The notes under the pieces: generated by a model
Told to the model about the DNA's origin: nothing
Database searches by the model: none
The model's input: the letters and a program-made list of their open reading frames with translations, nothing else
Position numbers and translations under genes: made by a program
DNA from: JBMNGG01 sp050949705
GTDB taxonomy: Bacteria > Bacillota > Thermosediminibacteria > Thermosediminibacterales > Tepidanaerobacteraceae
Reading direction: 5' to 3'
Assembly (NCBI GenBank): GCA_050949705.1
Contig: JBMNGG010000013.1
Coordinates: forward strand, 1-54,848
Length of the DNA: 54,848 nt
Part shown: positions 15,422 through 24,232 of the stretch, one piece after another
Layout of the letters: each line of letters begins with the position of its first letter
Numbering within the stretch: position 1 is the stretch's first letter

Positions 15422-16510
15422 ATGGGAGATTTTATATTACAACTTGACCATATAGAGAAAAGTTTTGGGGATGTAAAAGTTCTAGATAATCTTAGTCTTT
15501 CAATAAAGCAGGGGGAATTTATTACATTGCTGGGGCCTTCCGGATGTGGTAAAACTACAACTTTACGTATTATCGCAGGGCTTGAAAAGCCTGATAGTGG
15601 TAAAGTGTATTTAGAAGGTAAGGATGTTACAACTGAGGAACCAAATAAGCGAAATGTGAATACTGTTTTTCAGAATTACGCTCTTTTTCCTCACATGACT
15701 GTTGAAGGTAATATAAGTTATAGTTTGCGACTTAAGCGCCTTGACAGAGCAAGAATAAAAAAGGCCGTTTCTGAGGCTTTGGAGCTTGTTCAGCTTGTAG
15801 GTTTCGAAAAACGAATGCCAAGCGAACTTTCCGGTGGTCAGCGCCAGAGAGTGGCAATAGCCCGAGCGGTGGTGAATGAACCCAAAGTTCTATTATTGGA
15901 TGAACCTCTTGGGGCTTTAGATCTCCAACTTAGGCGTCAAATGCAGACAGAGCTAAAACGGTTTCAGAAGCACTTAGGTATAACCTTTGTATATATTACT
16001 CATGACCAAGAAGAAGCACTTAATATGTCTGATCGTATTGCTGTCATGAGGGATGGTAAATTTGAACAGATTGGCACACCGCAGGAAATTTATGACCACC
16101 CCAAAACTAGCTATGTCGCCCGTTTCGTAGGTTCTGCCAACATCATTGATGGTATAGTATTCAATGTAAATGAAGACACAGTAGTCTTTAAAAACAAGGA
16201 TGGTAATGGGATAGTTGCTCGAAATCAAACAAATATAGCTTGTGGGCAAAAAGTAACTGTAGCCGTTCGAAGTGAGCATATCAAGTTAAACCTGATTACT
16301 GACAACAGTAATATTGCAGGTCTTAAAGGGGTCGTTAAGGAAAAGAGCTTTGCCGGAGGCCTGTTACAGATTATCGTAGCTTTAGCCGATGGCAATGAGC
16401 TCATAGCTAGCCGTCATGGTATTGATTCTTCTCTTGTCCCAGGGGATAATGTAATTGTAACTTGGGCACGGGAAAACGCCATATTGGTTGACTTGGAGGG
16501 CGCACAATGA
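15422..16510 (+). CDS. potA: ABC transporter ATPase, spermidine/putrescine type (PotA)
   Basis: The ATPase of an importer, 362 residues. Walker A is GPSGCGKTT, the Q-loop is in TVFQNYALFP, the signature is LSGGQRQRVAIARA, Walker B is VLLLDEPLGALD and the H-loop is YITHDQEEAL. A C-terminal TOBE-type regulatory domain follows. ATG 15422 was chosen because GGGGGA lies 5 nt upstream; an in-frame ATG at 15395 lacks a good site. It overlaps the first permease by 4 nt. The order ATPase, permease, permease, binding protein with tight overlaps is the classic potABCD layout. Confidence 0.93.
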   Translation: MGDFILQLDHIEKSFGDVKVLDNLSLSIKQGEFITLLGPSGCGKTTTLRIIAGLEKPDSGKVYLEGKDVTTEEPNKRNVNTVFQNYALFPHMTVEGNISYSLRLKRLDRARIKKAVSEALELVQLVGFEKRMPSELSGGQRQRVAIARAVVNEPKVLLLDEPLGALDLQLRRQMQTELKRFQKHLGITFVYITHDQEEALNMSDRIAVMRDGKFEQIGTPQEIYDHPKTSYVARFVGSANIIDGIVFNVNEDTVVFKNKDGNGIVARNQTNIACGQKVTVAVRSEHIKLNLITDNSNIAGLKGVVKEKSFAGGLLQIIVALADGNELIASRHGIDSSLVPGDNVIVTWARENAILVDLEGAQ

Positions 16511-17385
16511 AAAAGAGACTTTTTGAATGTTTTAGTCTCGCAAACTGCGTAGCTTTTCTGGCAGTTCTGCCCCTTTTTGTCTTTACATTTATGTTTGTTA
16601 TAGGCCCGTTAATATATATGTTTGTGCTTAGCTTTTTACAGCGGGCTGAAGTGTGGGGAGTAGTAAATAAGTTCACCTTTAAAAATTACATTGATATCCT
16701 TGAACCGATCTATTTAAAAACCTTCATAGAATCCTTTAAACTTGCAATTTCTACTACTTTTCTAATAATGATTATTGGATATCCCTTTGGCTACTTTATG
16801 GCAAAGTTAGATACAAAATGGAAAAAACGTATGATGCTGCTCCTATGGATACCTTTTTGGACCAGTTCTCTTATACGGCTTTACGGATGGATTATAATTT
16901 TTCGTGCCAATGGAGTATTGGATAAATTATTTATGACACTTAATATTACCGATGCGCCGCTGAAACTTTTATATACATATCCGGCGGTGGTCGTGGGAAT
17001 GGTGTATGCACTTTTGCCTTTTATGATTTTTTCCGTATATTCCAGCGCTGAGAAACTTGACTGGAGCTTAGTGGAAGCGGCAAGAGACTTAGGTGCAAGT
17101 TCACTGCAAGCGTTTTTGACTGTTTCATTAAAACTAACCCTGCCAGGGCTTTTATCAGGTGTAGTACTGACATTTATTCCATCTATGGGTCTATTTTTTA
17201 TCGCTGATATTTTGGGTGGGAATAAGGTAGTTCTAGTGGGTAACCTAATTCAGGAGCAACTAATGAAAGCACATAATTGGCCCCTTGCGGCGGCACTTTC
17301 AGTGGTACTGATGATTCTTACTAGTGTGATGATATATATCTACCGCCGCATATCCAATGTAAAGGAATTGGAGGGGCTGGTATGA
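16507..17385 (+). CDS. potB: ABC transporter permease (PotB-like)
   Basis: A 292-residue inner-membrane permease with about six helices. The cytoplasmic EAA loop that docks the ATPase is EAARDLGASSLQAFLTVSLKLTLPG. Polyamine-type permeases share the early segment FVIGPLIYMFVLSF. The gene overlaps the ATPase (ATGA) at its start and the second permease at its end. The substrate is probably a polyamine or another small cation or opine-like compound, as family members vary. Confidence 0.93.
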   Translation: MKKRLFECFSLANCVAFLAVLPLFVFTFMFVIGPLIYMFVLSFLQRAEVWGVVNKFTFKNYIDILEPIYLKTFIESFKLAISTTFLIMIIGYPFGYFMAKLDTKWKKRMMLLLWIPFWTSSLIRLYGWIIIFRANGVLDKLFMTLNITDAPLKLLYTYPAVVVGMVYALLPFMIFSVYSSAEKLDWSLVEAARDLGASSLQAFLTVSLKLTLPGLLSGVVLTFIPSMGLFFIADILGGNKVVLVGNLIQEQLMKAHNWPLAAALSVVLMILTSVMIYIYRRISNVKELEGLV

Positions 17386-18191
17386 AAAACAACACAAAGC
17401 TTGCAAACATTTATCTTGGCTTGATCTTAGCTGTTATGTATCTCCCCATTTTAATAGTTATTATTTATTCTTTTAATAGTAGCAGAATTAGCTCTATTTG
17501 GGGTGGATTCTCTTTAAAATGGTATAGGGAACTACTTAGAGATAAGTCCATGTTCGATGCGATGGCCAACAGCCTTATTCTTGCTTCCTTGAGCAGCTTT
17601 TTAGCTGCAATAATCGGAACATTGGCAGCAGTAGGCATGCCGAAGGTGAATCTTCGAGGCAAAGGTGTTGTTGAATATATATCCACACTGCCTATTATGA
17701 TTCCGGAAATCATTCTTGGTATGGTATTTTTAACATTTTTTTCTTTGATTAGATTGCCTTTTGGTATGGTAACATTAGTAATAGCGCATACATCCTTTTG
17801 TATACCCTACATATATATGATGGTGAAAGCAAGGCTTGTGGGCATAGATAAAAGTCTTGCCGAGGCCGCTAAAGACCTTGGGGCCAGTGAACTAAGGGTG
17901 TTTTTCGACATTACCCTACCGCTGATATTGCCTGCTATTTTATCAGGCATGTTGCTTTCTTTTGCCATGAGCCTTGATGATGTAGTAATAAGCATTTTTG
18001 TTACTGGTGTAAATACAAATACTCTACCAATAAAAATATATACACAGCTAAAAACCGGGGTAACTCCCAAAATCAATGCTCTTTCTACCCTGATGTTAGG
18101 GACTACTTTATTAATCTACTTTTTATCAGCATGGCTAGGTAAAAAAGGTTTGTATAAAAAAGATTTTGAAATGGAGGGGAAAATAATATGA
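17382..18191 (+). CDS. potC: ABC transporter permease (PotC-like)
   Basis: The second permease subunit, 269 residues with six predicted helices. The EAA loop is EAAKDLGASELRVFFDITLPL, and the PotC-like start has YLPILIVIIYSFNSSR and FSLKWYREL. It overlaps both neighbours by 4 nt, so all four genes are translated as a coupled unit. Confidence 0.93.
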   Translation: MKNNTKLANIYLGLILAVMYLPILIVIIYSFNSSRISSIWGGFSLKWYRELLRDKSMFDAMANSLILASLSSFLAAIIGTLAAVGMPKVNLRGKGVVEYISTLPIMIPEIILGMVFLTFFSLIRLPFGMVTLVIAHTSFCIPYIYMMVKARLVGIDKSLAEAAKDLGASELRVFFDITLPLILPAILSGMLLSFAMSLDDVVISIFVTGVNTNTLPIKIYTQLKTGVTPKINALSTLMLGTTLLIYFLSAWLGKKGLYKKDFEMEGKII

Positions 18192-19267
18192 AAAAAATAT
18201 TTATAATGGTAATAGTATTGGTTCTCTGTTTCAGTCTGCTTGTTGGCTGTGGAAGTTCAGGCAAAGTCGACGATAATAAAAGTTCTACTCCCCAAGATGC
18301 ACAGCTCAACTTATTTACATGGGAGGGAATGTTTCCTCAAGAGGTTCTGGATGGATTTACTGCTGAAACTGGTATCACTATTAACTACAGCAACTTCGAT
18401 TATGATGAAACTATGCTGGCAAAATTACAAGCTGCCAAGGGTGGGGATTATGATTTAGTTATTGCCGATGACTATATAATAGAAACTGTTATTGCTGAAG
18501 GATTGGCTCAAAAGCTGGACAAATCAAAACTTAACAATTATAGCTTTATCAATCCCATATATCAATCTCAGTTTTATGATCCTAAGGACGAATATACAGT
18601 CCCATATGGAGCAGGTATCCAGACTATCGTATATGATCCTGCTTTAATAGATATGAATATTACCGCTTATGCCGATCTTTGGGATAGCTCACTGAAAGAT
18701 AGCATAGGCATCATCGGCAACTATCGTGTTATTAATGGCCTTGCTTTAAAAGTCCTTGGTGAAAGTTACAATACACAGGACATTGCAAAAATTGAAGCGG
18801 CAGGAGAAAAACTTTTAGGGCTTGCACCAAATATTCGGCTGATAAAGGATGACAATTTACAGGATGATCTTTTAACCGGTGAAATAGGGGTAGCTGTTAT
18901 GTATACTTCACAAGTTACGATAGCGAAGCTTTCCAATCCTGATTTGAAGGTGGTTTTCCCATCTGAGGGAATTGGATTTGGCATTATGGCAGGCTTTATA
19001 CCTTCAAAGGCACCTCATCCGGACGCTGCACATAAGTTTATCGACTACATCCTACAGCCCGAAGTATCAGCTCAATGTTTCGAGTGGTTAGGCTATTATT
19101 GCACTAACAAAGCTGCTGAGGAGTTTATAAGCGAAGAATATAAAGATTTTCTTACACTTCCGTCAGATTTTAGTGGTGATATGGAGATGATTCAAAACGT
19201 TGGAGCTGAAGCGGAAGAAGCACATACTAAGGTTTGGACAAAATTTAAATCTGAAATGGGTAAGTAA
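18188..19267 (+). CDS. potD: ABC transporter substrate-binding lipoprotein (PotD-like)
   Basis: A 359-residue extracellular receptor. The lipoprotein signal peptide ends in LLVGC with Cys21 as the lipid anchor. The mature part begins with the PotD-type phrase LNLFTWEGMFPQEVLDGF and has DLVIADDY and VPYGAGIQTIVYDP segments that form the ligand cleft in the family. It closes the transporter operon. Known family ligands are spermidine and putrescine; related proteins bind other small molecules, so the substrate is not certain. Confidence 0.92.
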   Translation: MKKIFIMVIVLVLCFSLLVGCGSSGKVDDNKSSTPQDAQLNLFTWEGMFPQEVLDGFTAETGITINYSNFDYDETMLAKLQAAKGGDYDLVIADDYIIETVIAEGLAQKLDKSKLNNYSFINPIYQSQFYDPKDEYTVPYGAGIQTIVYDPALIDMNITAYADLWDSSLKDSIGIIGNYRVINGLALKVLGESYNTQDIAKIEAAGEKLLGLAPNIRLIKDDNLQDDLLTGEIGVAVMYTSQVTIAKLSNPDLKVVFPSEGIGFGIMAGFIPSKAPHPDAAHKFIDYILQPEVSAQCFEWLGYYCTNKAAEEFISEEYKDFLTLPSDFSGDMEMIQNVGAEAEEAHTKVWTKFKSEMGK

Positions 19268-19282
19268 AAAACTTAGCTAAGA

Positions 19283-19317
19283 ATGAGGCTTTCTCAAAGC
19301 TAGTGAGAAAGCCTCAT
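19283..19317 (+). terminator. Strong hairpin after the Pot-like operon
   Basis: ATGAGGCTTTCTCA and TGAGAAAGCCTCAT form a perfect 14-bp stem with a 7-nt loop, 15 nt after the potD stop. The T-run is weak, so it may slow decay or stop transcription only in part. sfsA follows. Confidence 0.7.
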
Positions 19318-19362
19318 CTGATTTAAAATGTATAGCTAAAATTTTAAGGGGAATATAGTATA

Positions 19363-20043
19363 ATGTTATATAAAAATGTAAAGCAGGCTAAATTTATAAA
19401 TAGGCCTAATAGATTTATAGCAAATATTGAAATAGATGGTGAAATCGAAGTTTGTCATGTAAAAAACACAGGTCGATGTAAAGAGCTTTTGATACCAAAT
19501 GCTACTGTTTTTGTTCAAGAAAGTAGCAGTAAAAAACGCAAAACAAAGTATGATTTGATATCTGTATATAAAGGTGAGAGCCTTGTTAATATAGATAGCC
19601 AAGCACCAAACAAGGTTTTTCATGAGTGGGTAGTAGATTCTGAGTTTTTTAAAGATATTACTTTCGTTAAACCTGAAGCAAAATACAAAAACTCCCGCTT
19701 TGATTTTTATATAGAGACAGTAAATAGCAAAATTTTCACTGAGGTTAAAGGCGTTACCTTGGAGGAAGATGGTGTTGCATTATTTCCCGATGCACCCACG
19801 GAGCGCGGAGTTAAGCACGTAAATGAGCTTATATGTAGTACAAATGACGGTTATGAGGCATGGATAGTCTTTATAATACAGATGAAAGATGTGCTGTATT
19901 TTACACCAAATATAAAGACTCACAAAGCTTTTGGCGAGGCACTTGAAGAAGCAAAGAGGCGTGGGGTAAATATTATTGCCCTTGACTCTTATGTAACTAA
20001 AAACTCCATATCAATGGGAGATTTTGTTAAGGTAAAGCTGTGA
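19363..20043 (+). CDS. sfsA: SfsA family protein (sugar fermentation stimulation protein)
   Basis: A 226-residue protein of the widespread SfsA family, which has an N-terminal OB-like part and a C-terminal nuclease-like fold. Family landmarks are RPNRFIANI, CHVKNTGRCKELL, FDFYIE, FTEVKGVTLEEDGVALFPDAPTERG and the Lys/Glu pair in that block. The molecular role is not settled: DNA binding and nuclease-like activity have been proposed. It lies 95 nt after the transporter with its own AAGGGGAA site. Confidence 0.92.
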   Translation: MLYKNVKQAKFINRPNRFIANIEIDGEIEVCHVKNTGRCKELLIPNATVFVQESSSKKRKTKYDLISVYKGESLVNIDSQAPNKVFHEWVVDSEFFKDITFVKPEAKYKNSRFDFYIETVNSKIFTEVKGVTLEEDGVALFPDAPTERGVKHVNELICSTNDGYEAWIVFIIQMKDVLYFTPNIKTHKAFGEALEEAKRRGVNIIALDSYVTKNSISMGDFVKVKL

Positions 20044-20355
20044 ACGCTGTCAAAAATAAGAATTTTTAACAGACAATAAGGGAGAAAGCTTGTAGATAGA
20101 TTTGCCTATAGCCAAGTGATATATGGTGAATCATTGTCCAAAGAGAATGATATGATAGATATCTAATTCAAATTTTTTGGGTTGCTGTGATAAATTCGGC
20201 AACCCATTTATTAAAATCAAAAAGGACACAGGACCCCACATCAATCACTGATTGCATAATCGGCGGGTATATTCAATATAAAATCTCTCATGTTAGAAGG
20301 AAATATCCTGAAAACAGAGAATAAAAGAAATAAAAAGCATTTGGGGGGTTTTACC
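20044..20355. other. Intergenic region between sfsA and the cyclase-family gene
   Basis: About 310 nt with no gene. Two hairpins are visible: CTGTCAAAAAT/ATTTTTAACAG just after sfsA (20046-20072, one mismatch), a likely weak terminator, and GGGTTGC/GCAACCC at 20179-20205. The cyclase gene promoter should lie here but no clean -35/-10 pair was found. Confidence 0.45.
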
Positions 20356-20991
20356 ATGAAGTTTGTTGACCTGTCACATCCTTACAAAATTGGAATGACC
20401 CTATTTCCTGGCACACCGCCTATAAAAGTAAAACAAATTGCGCAAATTGATGAAGGCGGTTTTCGCATAACAGACTTTCATTCGACTGTGCACGTAGGTA
20501 CTCATTGCGATGCCCCTGCCCATTGTATAAAAGGGGCTAAGACTATGGAACAAATACCTTTGGAAGAGTTTATGGGCGATGCAGTAATCGTAGATGTAAA
20601 TGTTGAAGATGAAAAAGAGATACAAGCAGATGTTCTCAAAAACTATGACATAAAACCCGGTGATATAGTACTGCTTCGCACCGGATATTCAAAATACTGG
20701 GGCACAGACAAATACGTGGAAGATTCACCATATTTGTCTGAAGAAATGGCACAAGCCCTTGTGGATTTGAAAATTAAGGTTATCGGTATTGATTTTATAT
20801 CTCCGGATAAGGTGGAAGACAACATATCACCAGTTCATAAAATATTTATGAAGAACAATGTTCACATTATAGAAAATCTAAATCGTCTTGATGAAATAGA
20901 TAAGCCACGCGTATTCTTTGCAGCTGCTCCAGTCCTAATTGACAAGGCAGATGGCGGCTTTACGAGGGCCTTCGCCATAATAGAAAAATAA
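20356..20991 (+). CDS. Cyclase family metal-dependent hydrolase (kynurenine formamidase-like)
   Basis: A 211-residue protein of the Cyclase (PF04199-type) family, which includes bacterial arylformamidase KynB and isatin hydrolase. The metal-binding signature HVGTHCDAPAH is intact, and the start has MKFVDLSHPYKIGM as in KynB-like proteins. ATG 20356 is favoured because GGGGGG lies 7 nt upstream, while an upstream in-frame ATG has no ribosome site. No tryptophan catabolic genes are adjacent, so the natural substrate is open. Confidence 0.88.
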   Translation: MKFVDLSHPYKIGMTLFPGTPPIKVKQIAQIDEGGFRITDFHSTVHVGTHCDAPAHCIKGAKTMEQIPLEEFMGDAVIVDVNVEDEKEIQADVLKNYDIKPGDIVLLRTGYSKYWGTDKYVEDSPYLSEEMAQALVDLKIKVIGIDFISPDKVEDNISPVHKIFMKNNVHIIENLNRLDEIDKPRVFFAAAPVLIDKADGGFTRAFAIIEK

Positions 20992-21462
20992 TGTTCTCTT
21001 AATAGGAAATTTAACATCTGAGGGAAAATATATTTTGTCAAAGTGCAAAATAGTTGCATCCATACTGCAGTTTACCTCCCCAGCTTCCTGGGCTTTTTTA
21101 ATTAAATCCACATACACCCGCCACATGGTAATGTCATGGGGAGCAATATTCTGTGCATTGCAGTTAACATTCCTTTTGAAGACTAATCACACGATTTCAG
21201 GACCTAAGATTCACAGATATCATTAACGGACACATTGGAAAAGCCATGCTTCTAATCAACTCAACAGCAATATTTACAATACGCATTTTTGTTGTCATTT
21301 CCTCTTTATTCATTCACATCATGCTGGCTGAACTGGCCTTAGACGAAGAACCTGTGCCACGAATGTTTCTTATGGAACGCCAAGAAAAGAAATGGAAGCA
21401 ATTCAAGAAGCTTGTGATATTACACCGTAATATTTAAGATAATTTAAGATCTTTACTATAAA
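20992..21462. other. Intergenic region with possible decayed coding sequence
   Basis: About 470 nt without an intact gene. On the minus strand, 21195 to 20994 stays open for about 65 codons and reads NIAPHDITMWRVYVDLIKKA, which looks more protein-like than random, but it has no start site and overlaps the end of the cyclase gene. On the plus strand near 21360-21425 a short frame reads TPRKEMEAIQEACDITP. Both could be fragments of lost genes; neither family could be recognised. Confidence 0.3.
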
Positions 21463-21506
21463 AGAAGCAGGGAGCTTGTTTATTCCCTGCTTCTAGCCTT
21501 TTTTTT
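21463..21506. terminator. Bidirectional terminator at the end of the MATE gene
   Basis: AGAAGCAGGGA (21463-21473) pairs perfectly with TCCCTGCTTCT (21484-21494). Eight T follow on the plus strand, and TTTTATAG follows on the minus strand. It lies just beyond the stop of the minus-strand MATE gene. Confidence 0.88.
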
Positions 21507-21507
21507 A

Positions 21508-22905
21508 TTACTCTGATTGCACATTTCTTAAAAGCTCTTTTTTTCGCCAATTACCCTTTTTGTAAAAAAAGAAAGTAATCGCCGCTCCCAAAACCCAGGC
21601 GATTAAAAGGGAAATGAATAATGATTCGGGTTTTCCATTCGGGTATTGGGGACTGCGTGTGAGATAAGCAAGACCATAGGCGAGAGGTATTCTAAGGAAA
21701 ATTGTTGTTATCAATGAAAGCCACATGGGGGTAACGGTATCTCCTGCACCGCGCATAACTCCTGAAAGAACTTGGCTAACTGCCATAGCAATGTATCCCA
21801 CGGCTAATATGCGCATCATTTTCATGCTTAAATCAACCAACTCTGTCGTATCGGTAAAAACGTTCATAAGATATCTTCCAAAAATCACAATGATTATTGT
21901 AATAATTGTAGAAACCCCGACCGCTATAGCTAAACCTTGGCGTGTTCCATCTTCTACTCTGTCTAGCTTTTTTGCTCCCACATTTTGCCCTGCAAATGTA
22001 GTCATGGTTACACCAAAAGTAAAATTGGGCATCATAGCAAAGCCGTCTACCCTCATTACGATAACATTACATGCGATAATCAATTCACCAAAAGTATTTG
22101 TGAGAGATTGAACAGTTACCATTGCTAAGGAAAATATAACCTGAGTTAAACCAGATGGCAACCCCAATTTTAAAAGCTGCAACACATATTCTTTTATAGG
22201 CTTCATCACACTTAAGTTAAGGTCAAATACATCATCCATATTTTTTAGTCTAAACATGCAAAGCACGGCAGAAACCATTTGTGCGATTATAGTTGCCAGT
22301 GCCACCCCAGGAACTCCCATATTTAGACCTGCAACAAACCATATATCTAAAACTATATTAAGAACTGTAGAAATAAGCAAAAATACCAGTGCAGACAATG
22401 AGTCTCCAAGTCCCCTCAATATTCCCGATAGTATATTAAAATATGAAGAACCCCAGTTCCCTATCATCAATATTAAAAGATAGCTTTCAGACCAATCTAT
22501 AATTGTTTCCGGTGTTTTGATAAAAACTAGTATCGGGCGAATAACAAAAGGAGATATTACCATTAGTATCGTTGATACTGCAGCTGTAAGAGTTATACAT
22601 ACGCCAATAGTTCGAGAAAGTTTTTCTCTGTCTTTTGCACCAAAGTAATGAGAGACCATTATGCTAGCTCCGGTAGAAACAGCCACGAAAAGCACAAGTA
22701 ATAAATTTATCACGGAGAAAGTATTACCAACGGCAGCCAAGGCATTATCACCCAAATATCTGCCTATGACAATGGAGTCGACAGTATTATAAAGTTGTTG
22801 AGCAACATTGCCAATCAACATTGGAATAGAGAATTCTACAATTCGCTTCCATGGTGTTCCTACAGTCATGTCTTTTGGTGAAAAAAGCTCTGCAAGTCTA
22901 GCCAT
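21508..22905 (-). CDS. MATE family multidrug/cation antiporter
   Basis: A 465-residue membrane exporter with 12 predicted helices in two six-helix halves, coupled to Na+ or H+ influx. Family features include an N-terminal block IPMLIGNVAQQLYNTVDSIVIGR and the repeated glycine-rich GAGDT/GLGDS turns (ILRGLGDS and VMRGAGDTVTP). It resembles the NorM/DinF-like clostridial group. The ATG at 22905 has only a weak AAGAA upstream, which is odd for this window. A hairpin leader lies 28-68 nt upstream. The AraC gene upstream is on the same strand, 234 nt away. Confidence 0.93.
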   Translation of the reverse strand: MARLAELFSPKDMTVGTPWKRIVEFSIPMLIGNVAQQLYNTVDSIVIGRYLGDNALAAVGNTFSVINLLLVLFVAVSTGASIMVSHYFGAKDREKLSRTIGVCITLTAAVSTILMVISPFVIRPILVFIKTPETIIDWSESYLLILMIGNWGSSYFNILSGILRGLGDSLSALVFLLISTVLNIVLDIWFVAGLNMGVPGVALATIIAQMVSAVLCMFRLKNMDDVFDLNLSVMKPIKEYVLQLLKLGLPSGLTQVIFSLAMVTVQSLTNTFGELIIACNVIVMRVDGFAMMPNFTFGVTMTTFAGQNVGAKKLDRVEDGTRQGLAIAVGVSTIITIIIVIFGRYLMNVFTDTTELVDLSMKMMRILAVGYIAMAVSQVLSGVMRGAGDTVTPMWLSLITTIFLRIPLAYGLAYLTRSPQYPNGKPESLFISLLIAWVLGAAITFFFYKKGNWRKKELLRNVQSE

Positions 22906-22932
22906 ATATTCTTAATTTGTCAATCCCTTCTT

Positions 22933-22973
22933 AGGTGTTATCATAGATGAAATTCCCATCAGAAAATACACCT
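22933..22973 (-). promoter_or_regulatory. Structured leader hairpin upstream of the MATE gene
   Basis: Read on the minus strand, AGGTGT and ACACCT close a stem-loop that holds an inner GATG/CATC stem with a GGAATTT loop. Some MATE genes are controlled by riboswitches, but this does not match any class that could be recalled. It could also be a protein operator. Confidence 0.3.
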
Positions 22974-23139
22974 TTATTGTTCAGGTAAAATCCTTCAAAT
23001 AAGAAATCAACCCAAGCAATTTAGATTATACCATGATTAAGGGATAAGAAAATAAAACTTTTACAATTATTTTTGCTTAATTTTTTGTTGTTAAAGGAAA
23101 GAGATAATTTGAGAAGATTAACACTGATATTTTATTAAT

Positions 23140-24006
23140 TTACCCTTTTATAGATATCTTTTTATATTTGCTTGGAGATTGTCCAGTGATTTCTTTAAAT
23201 TTACTTGAAAAATGGGATGGATTTATAAAACCGCAAAGCATTGCGACCTCCGCAACTGAATGTTTTCCCGAAGATAGAAGCTCTTCTGCTTTTTTAATGC
23301 GGATATTCAGGAGATATTTATAGGGAGAAATACCGGTTTTTTGTTTAAATGTCCTTATAAAGTGAAATGGAGAAAGGTTTACCGCCTCGCAGATGTCGGA
23401 AATAGTGATATTGGAACTATAAAAAGTTTGCATGTATTCTATGGCAAGGTTTACATATACATTGCTATCGGGAGAAATTGAAGGGTACTTCTTTAGGTTG
23501 GTTTTGAATTCTCTTAATAGTAATGCGGCGATTTGAACACTTAAAGAATCTAATAGAAGTGGAATACTGTCTGGGTGCTGCACTTCCTTTTCAAAACTGC
23601 TTACTGCATATAACAAATCCCTTGAAAATGCATTTTGCAATTTCAAAAATCTCACATCACCTGAATGTCCCATTTCCTTTGCAATTTTATTTATCAGTTC
23701 TGGTTTAATGAGTATTGCATAATAAGGCTTAGAAGAATGACCTTTGACACAACCCACTGTATCACCGGGATTTACTGCTACAATTTTACCCATTTGAAAG
23801 CTGCGTAATTTGTCATTTATATATGTGTCTGGAGGAGTAACCGAAGGTATGATGATATGAAAGTCATCTGAAACCATGGAAGCCCCCCCTATAAAGACTT
23901 GAGGTTTGAAAACTGCAATATTACTGCAAAAGTGAGTTTCAACCTTTGTCATAACATTCTTTGGGATTTGGCTAATGAAGTTTGAATATCGATCCATTCT
24001 TTCCAC
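23140..24006 (-). CDS. AraC/XylS family transcriptional regulator
   Basis: A 288-residue regulator. The N-terminal part (about 1-170) is a cupin-like AraC ligand-binding region with KIVAVNPGDTVGC. The C-terminal 100 residues hold two helix-turn-helix units: ITISDICEAVNLSPFHFIRTFKQ and HSVAEVAMLCGFINPSHFSSKFK, followed by the family GQSPSKYK end. It is divergent from the giant protease gene across a 226-nt region and may control either that gene or the MATE exporter. Confidence 0.93.
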   Translation of the reverse strand: MERMDRYSNFISQIPKNVMTKVETHFCSNIAVFKPQVFIGGASMVSDDFHIIIPSVTPPDTYINDKLRSFQMGKIVAVNPGDTVGCVKGHSSKPYYAILIKPELINKIAKEMGHSGDVRFLKLQNAFSRDLLYAVSSFEKEVQHPDSIPLLLDSLSVQIAALLLREFKTNLKKYPSISPDSNVYVNLAIEYMQTFYSSNITISDICEAVNLSPFHFIRTFKQKTGISPYKYLLNIRIKKAEELLSSGKHSVAEVAMLCGFINPSHFSSKFKEITGQSPSKYKKISIKG

Positions 24007-24092
24007 CTCAAAGAAATATTAAACCGCAATATAATTATACAACTTGTTCATCGCAAAATGTGTCGAAATTTGCAAGAGTAGATTAACTTTTC

Positions 24093-24185
24093 GCTTTTTA
24101 ATAGCAATAAAGTGATAAAAATACAGCAAAATTTCGAGGATGTTACGAACAAATTGTTGATATATTCATACTATGAGAGAGTATG
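24093..24185. promoter_or_regulatory. Shared element and dyad in the AraC/protease divergent region
   Basis: At 24093-24114 lies GCTTTTTAATAGC followed by A and ATAAAGTG, matching 21 of 22 nt at 15139-15160 upstream of the Pot-like operon. Here only part of the longer palindrome is kept. A second dyad, CATACT/AGTATG, is at 24167-24185, about 50 nt before the protease start. Both are candidate regulator sites. Confidence 0.4.
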
Positions 24186-24232
24186 CCCAGATATCCAAAT
24201 TAATGAATTTTTTTTAGGGAAGGTGGAGAAAA

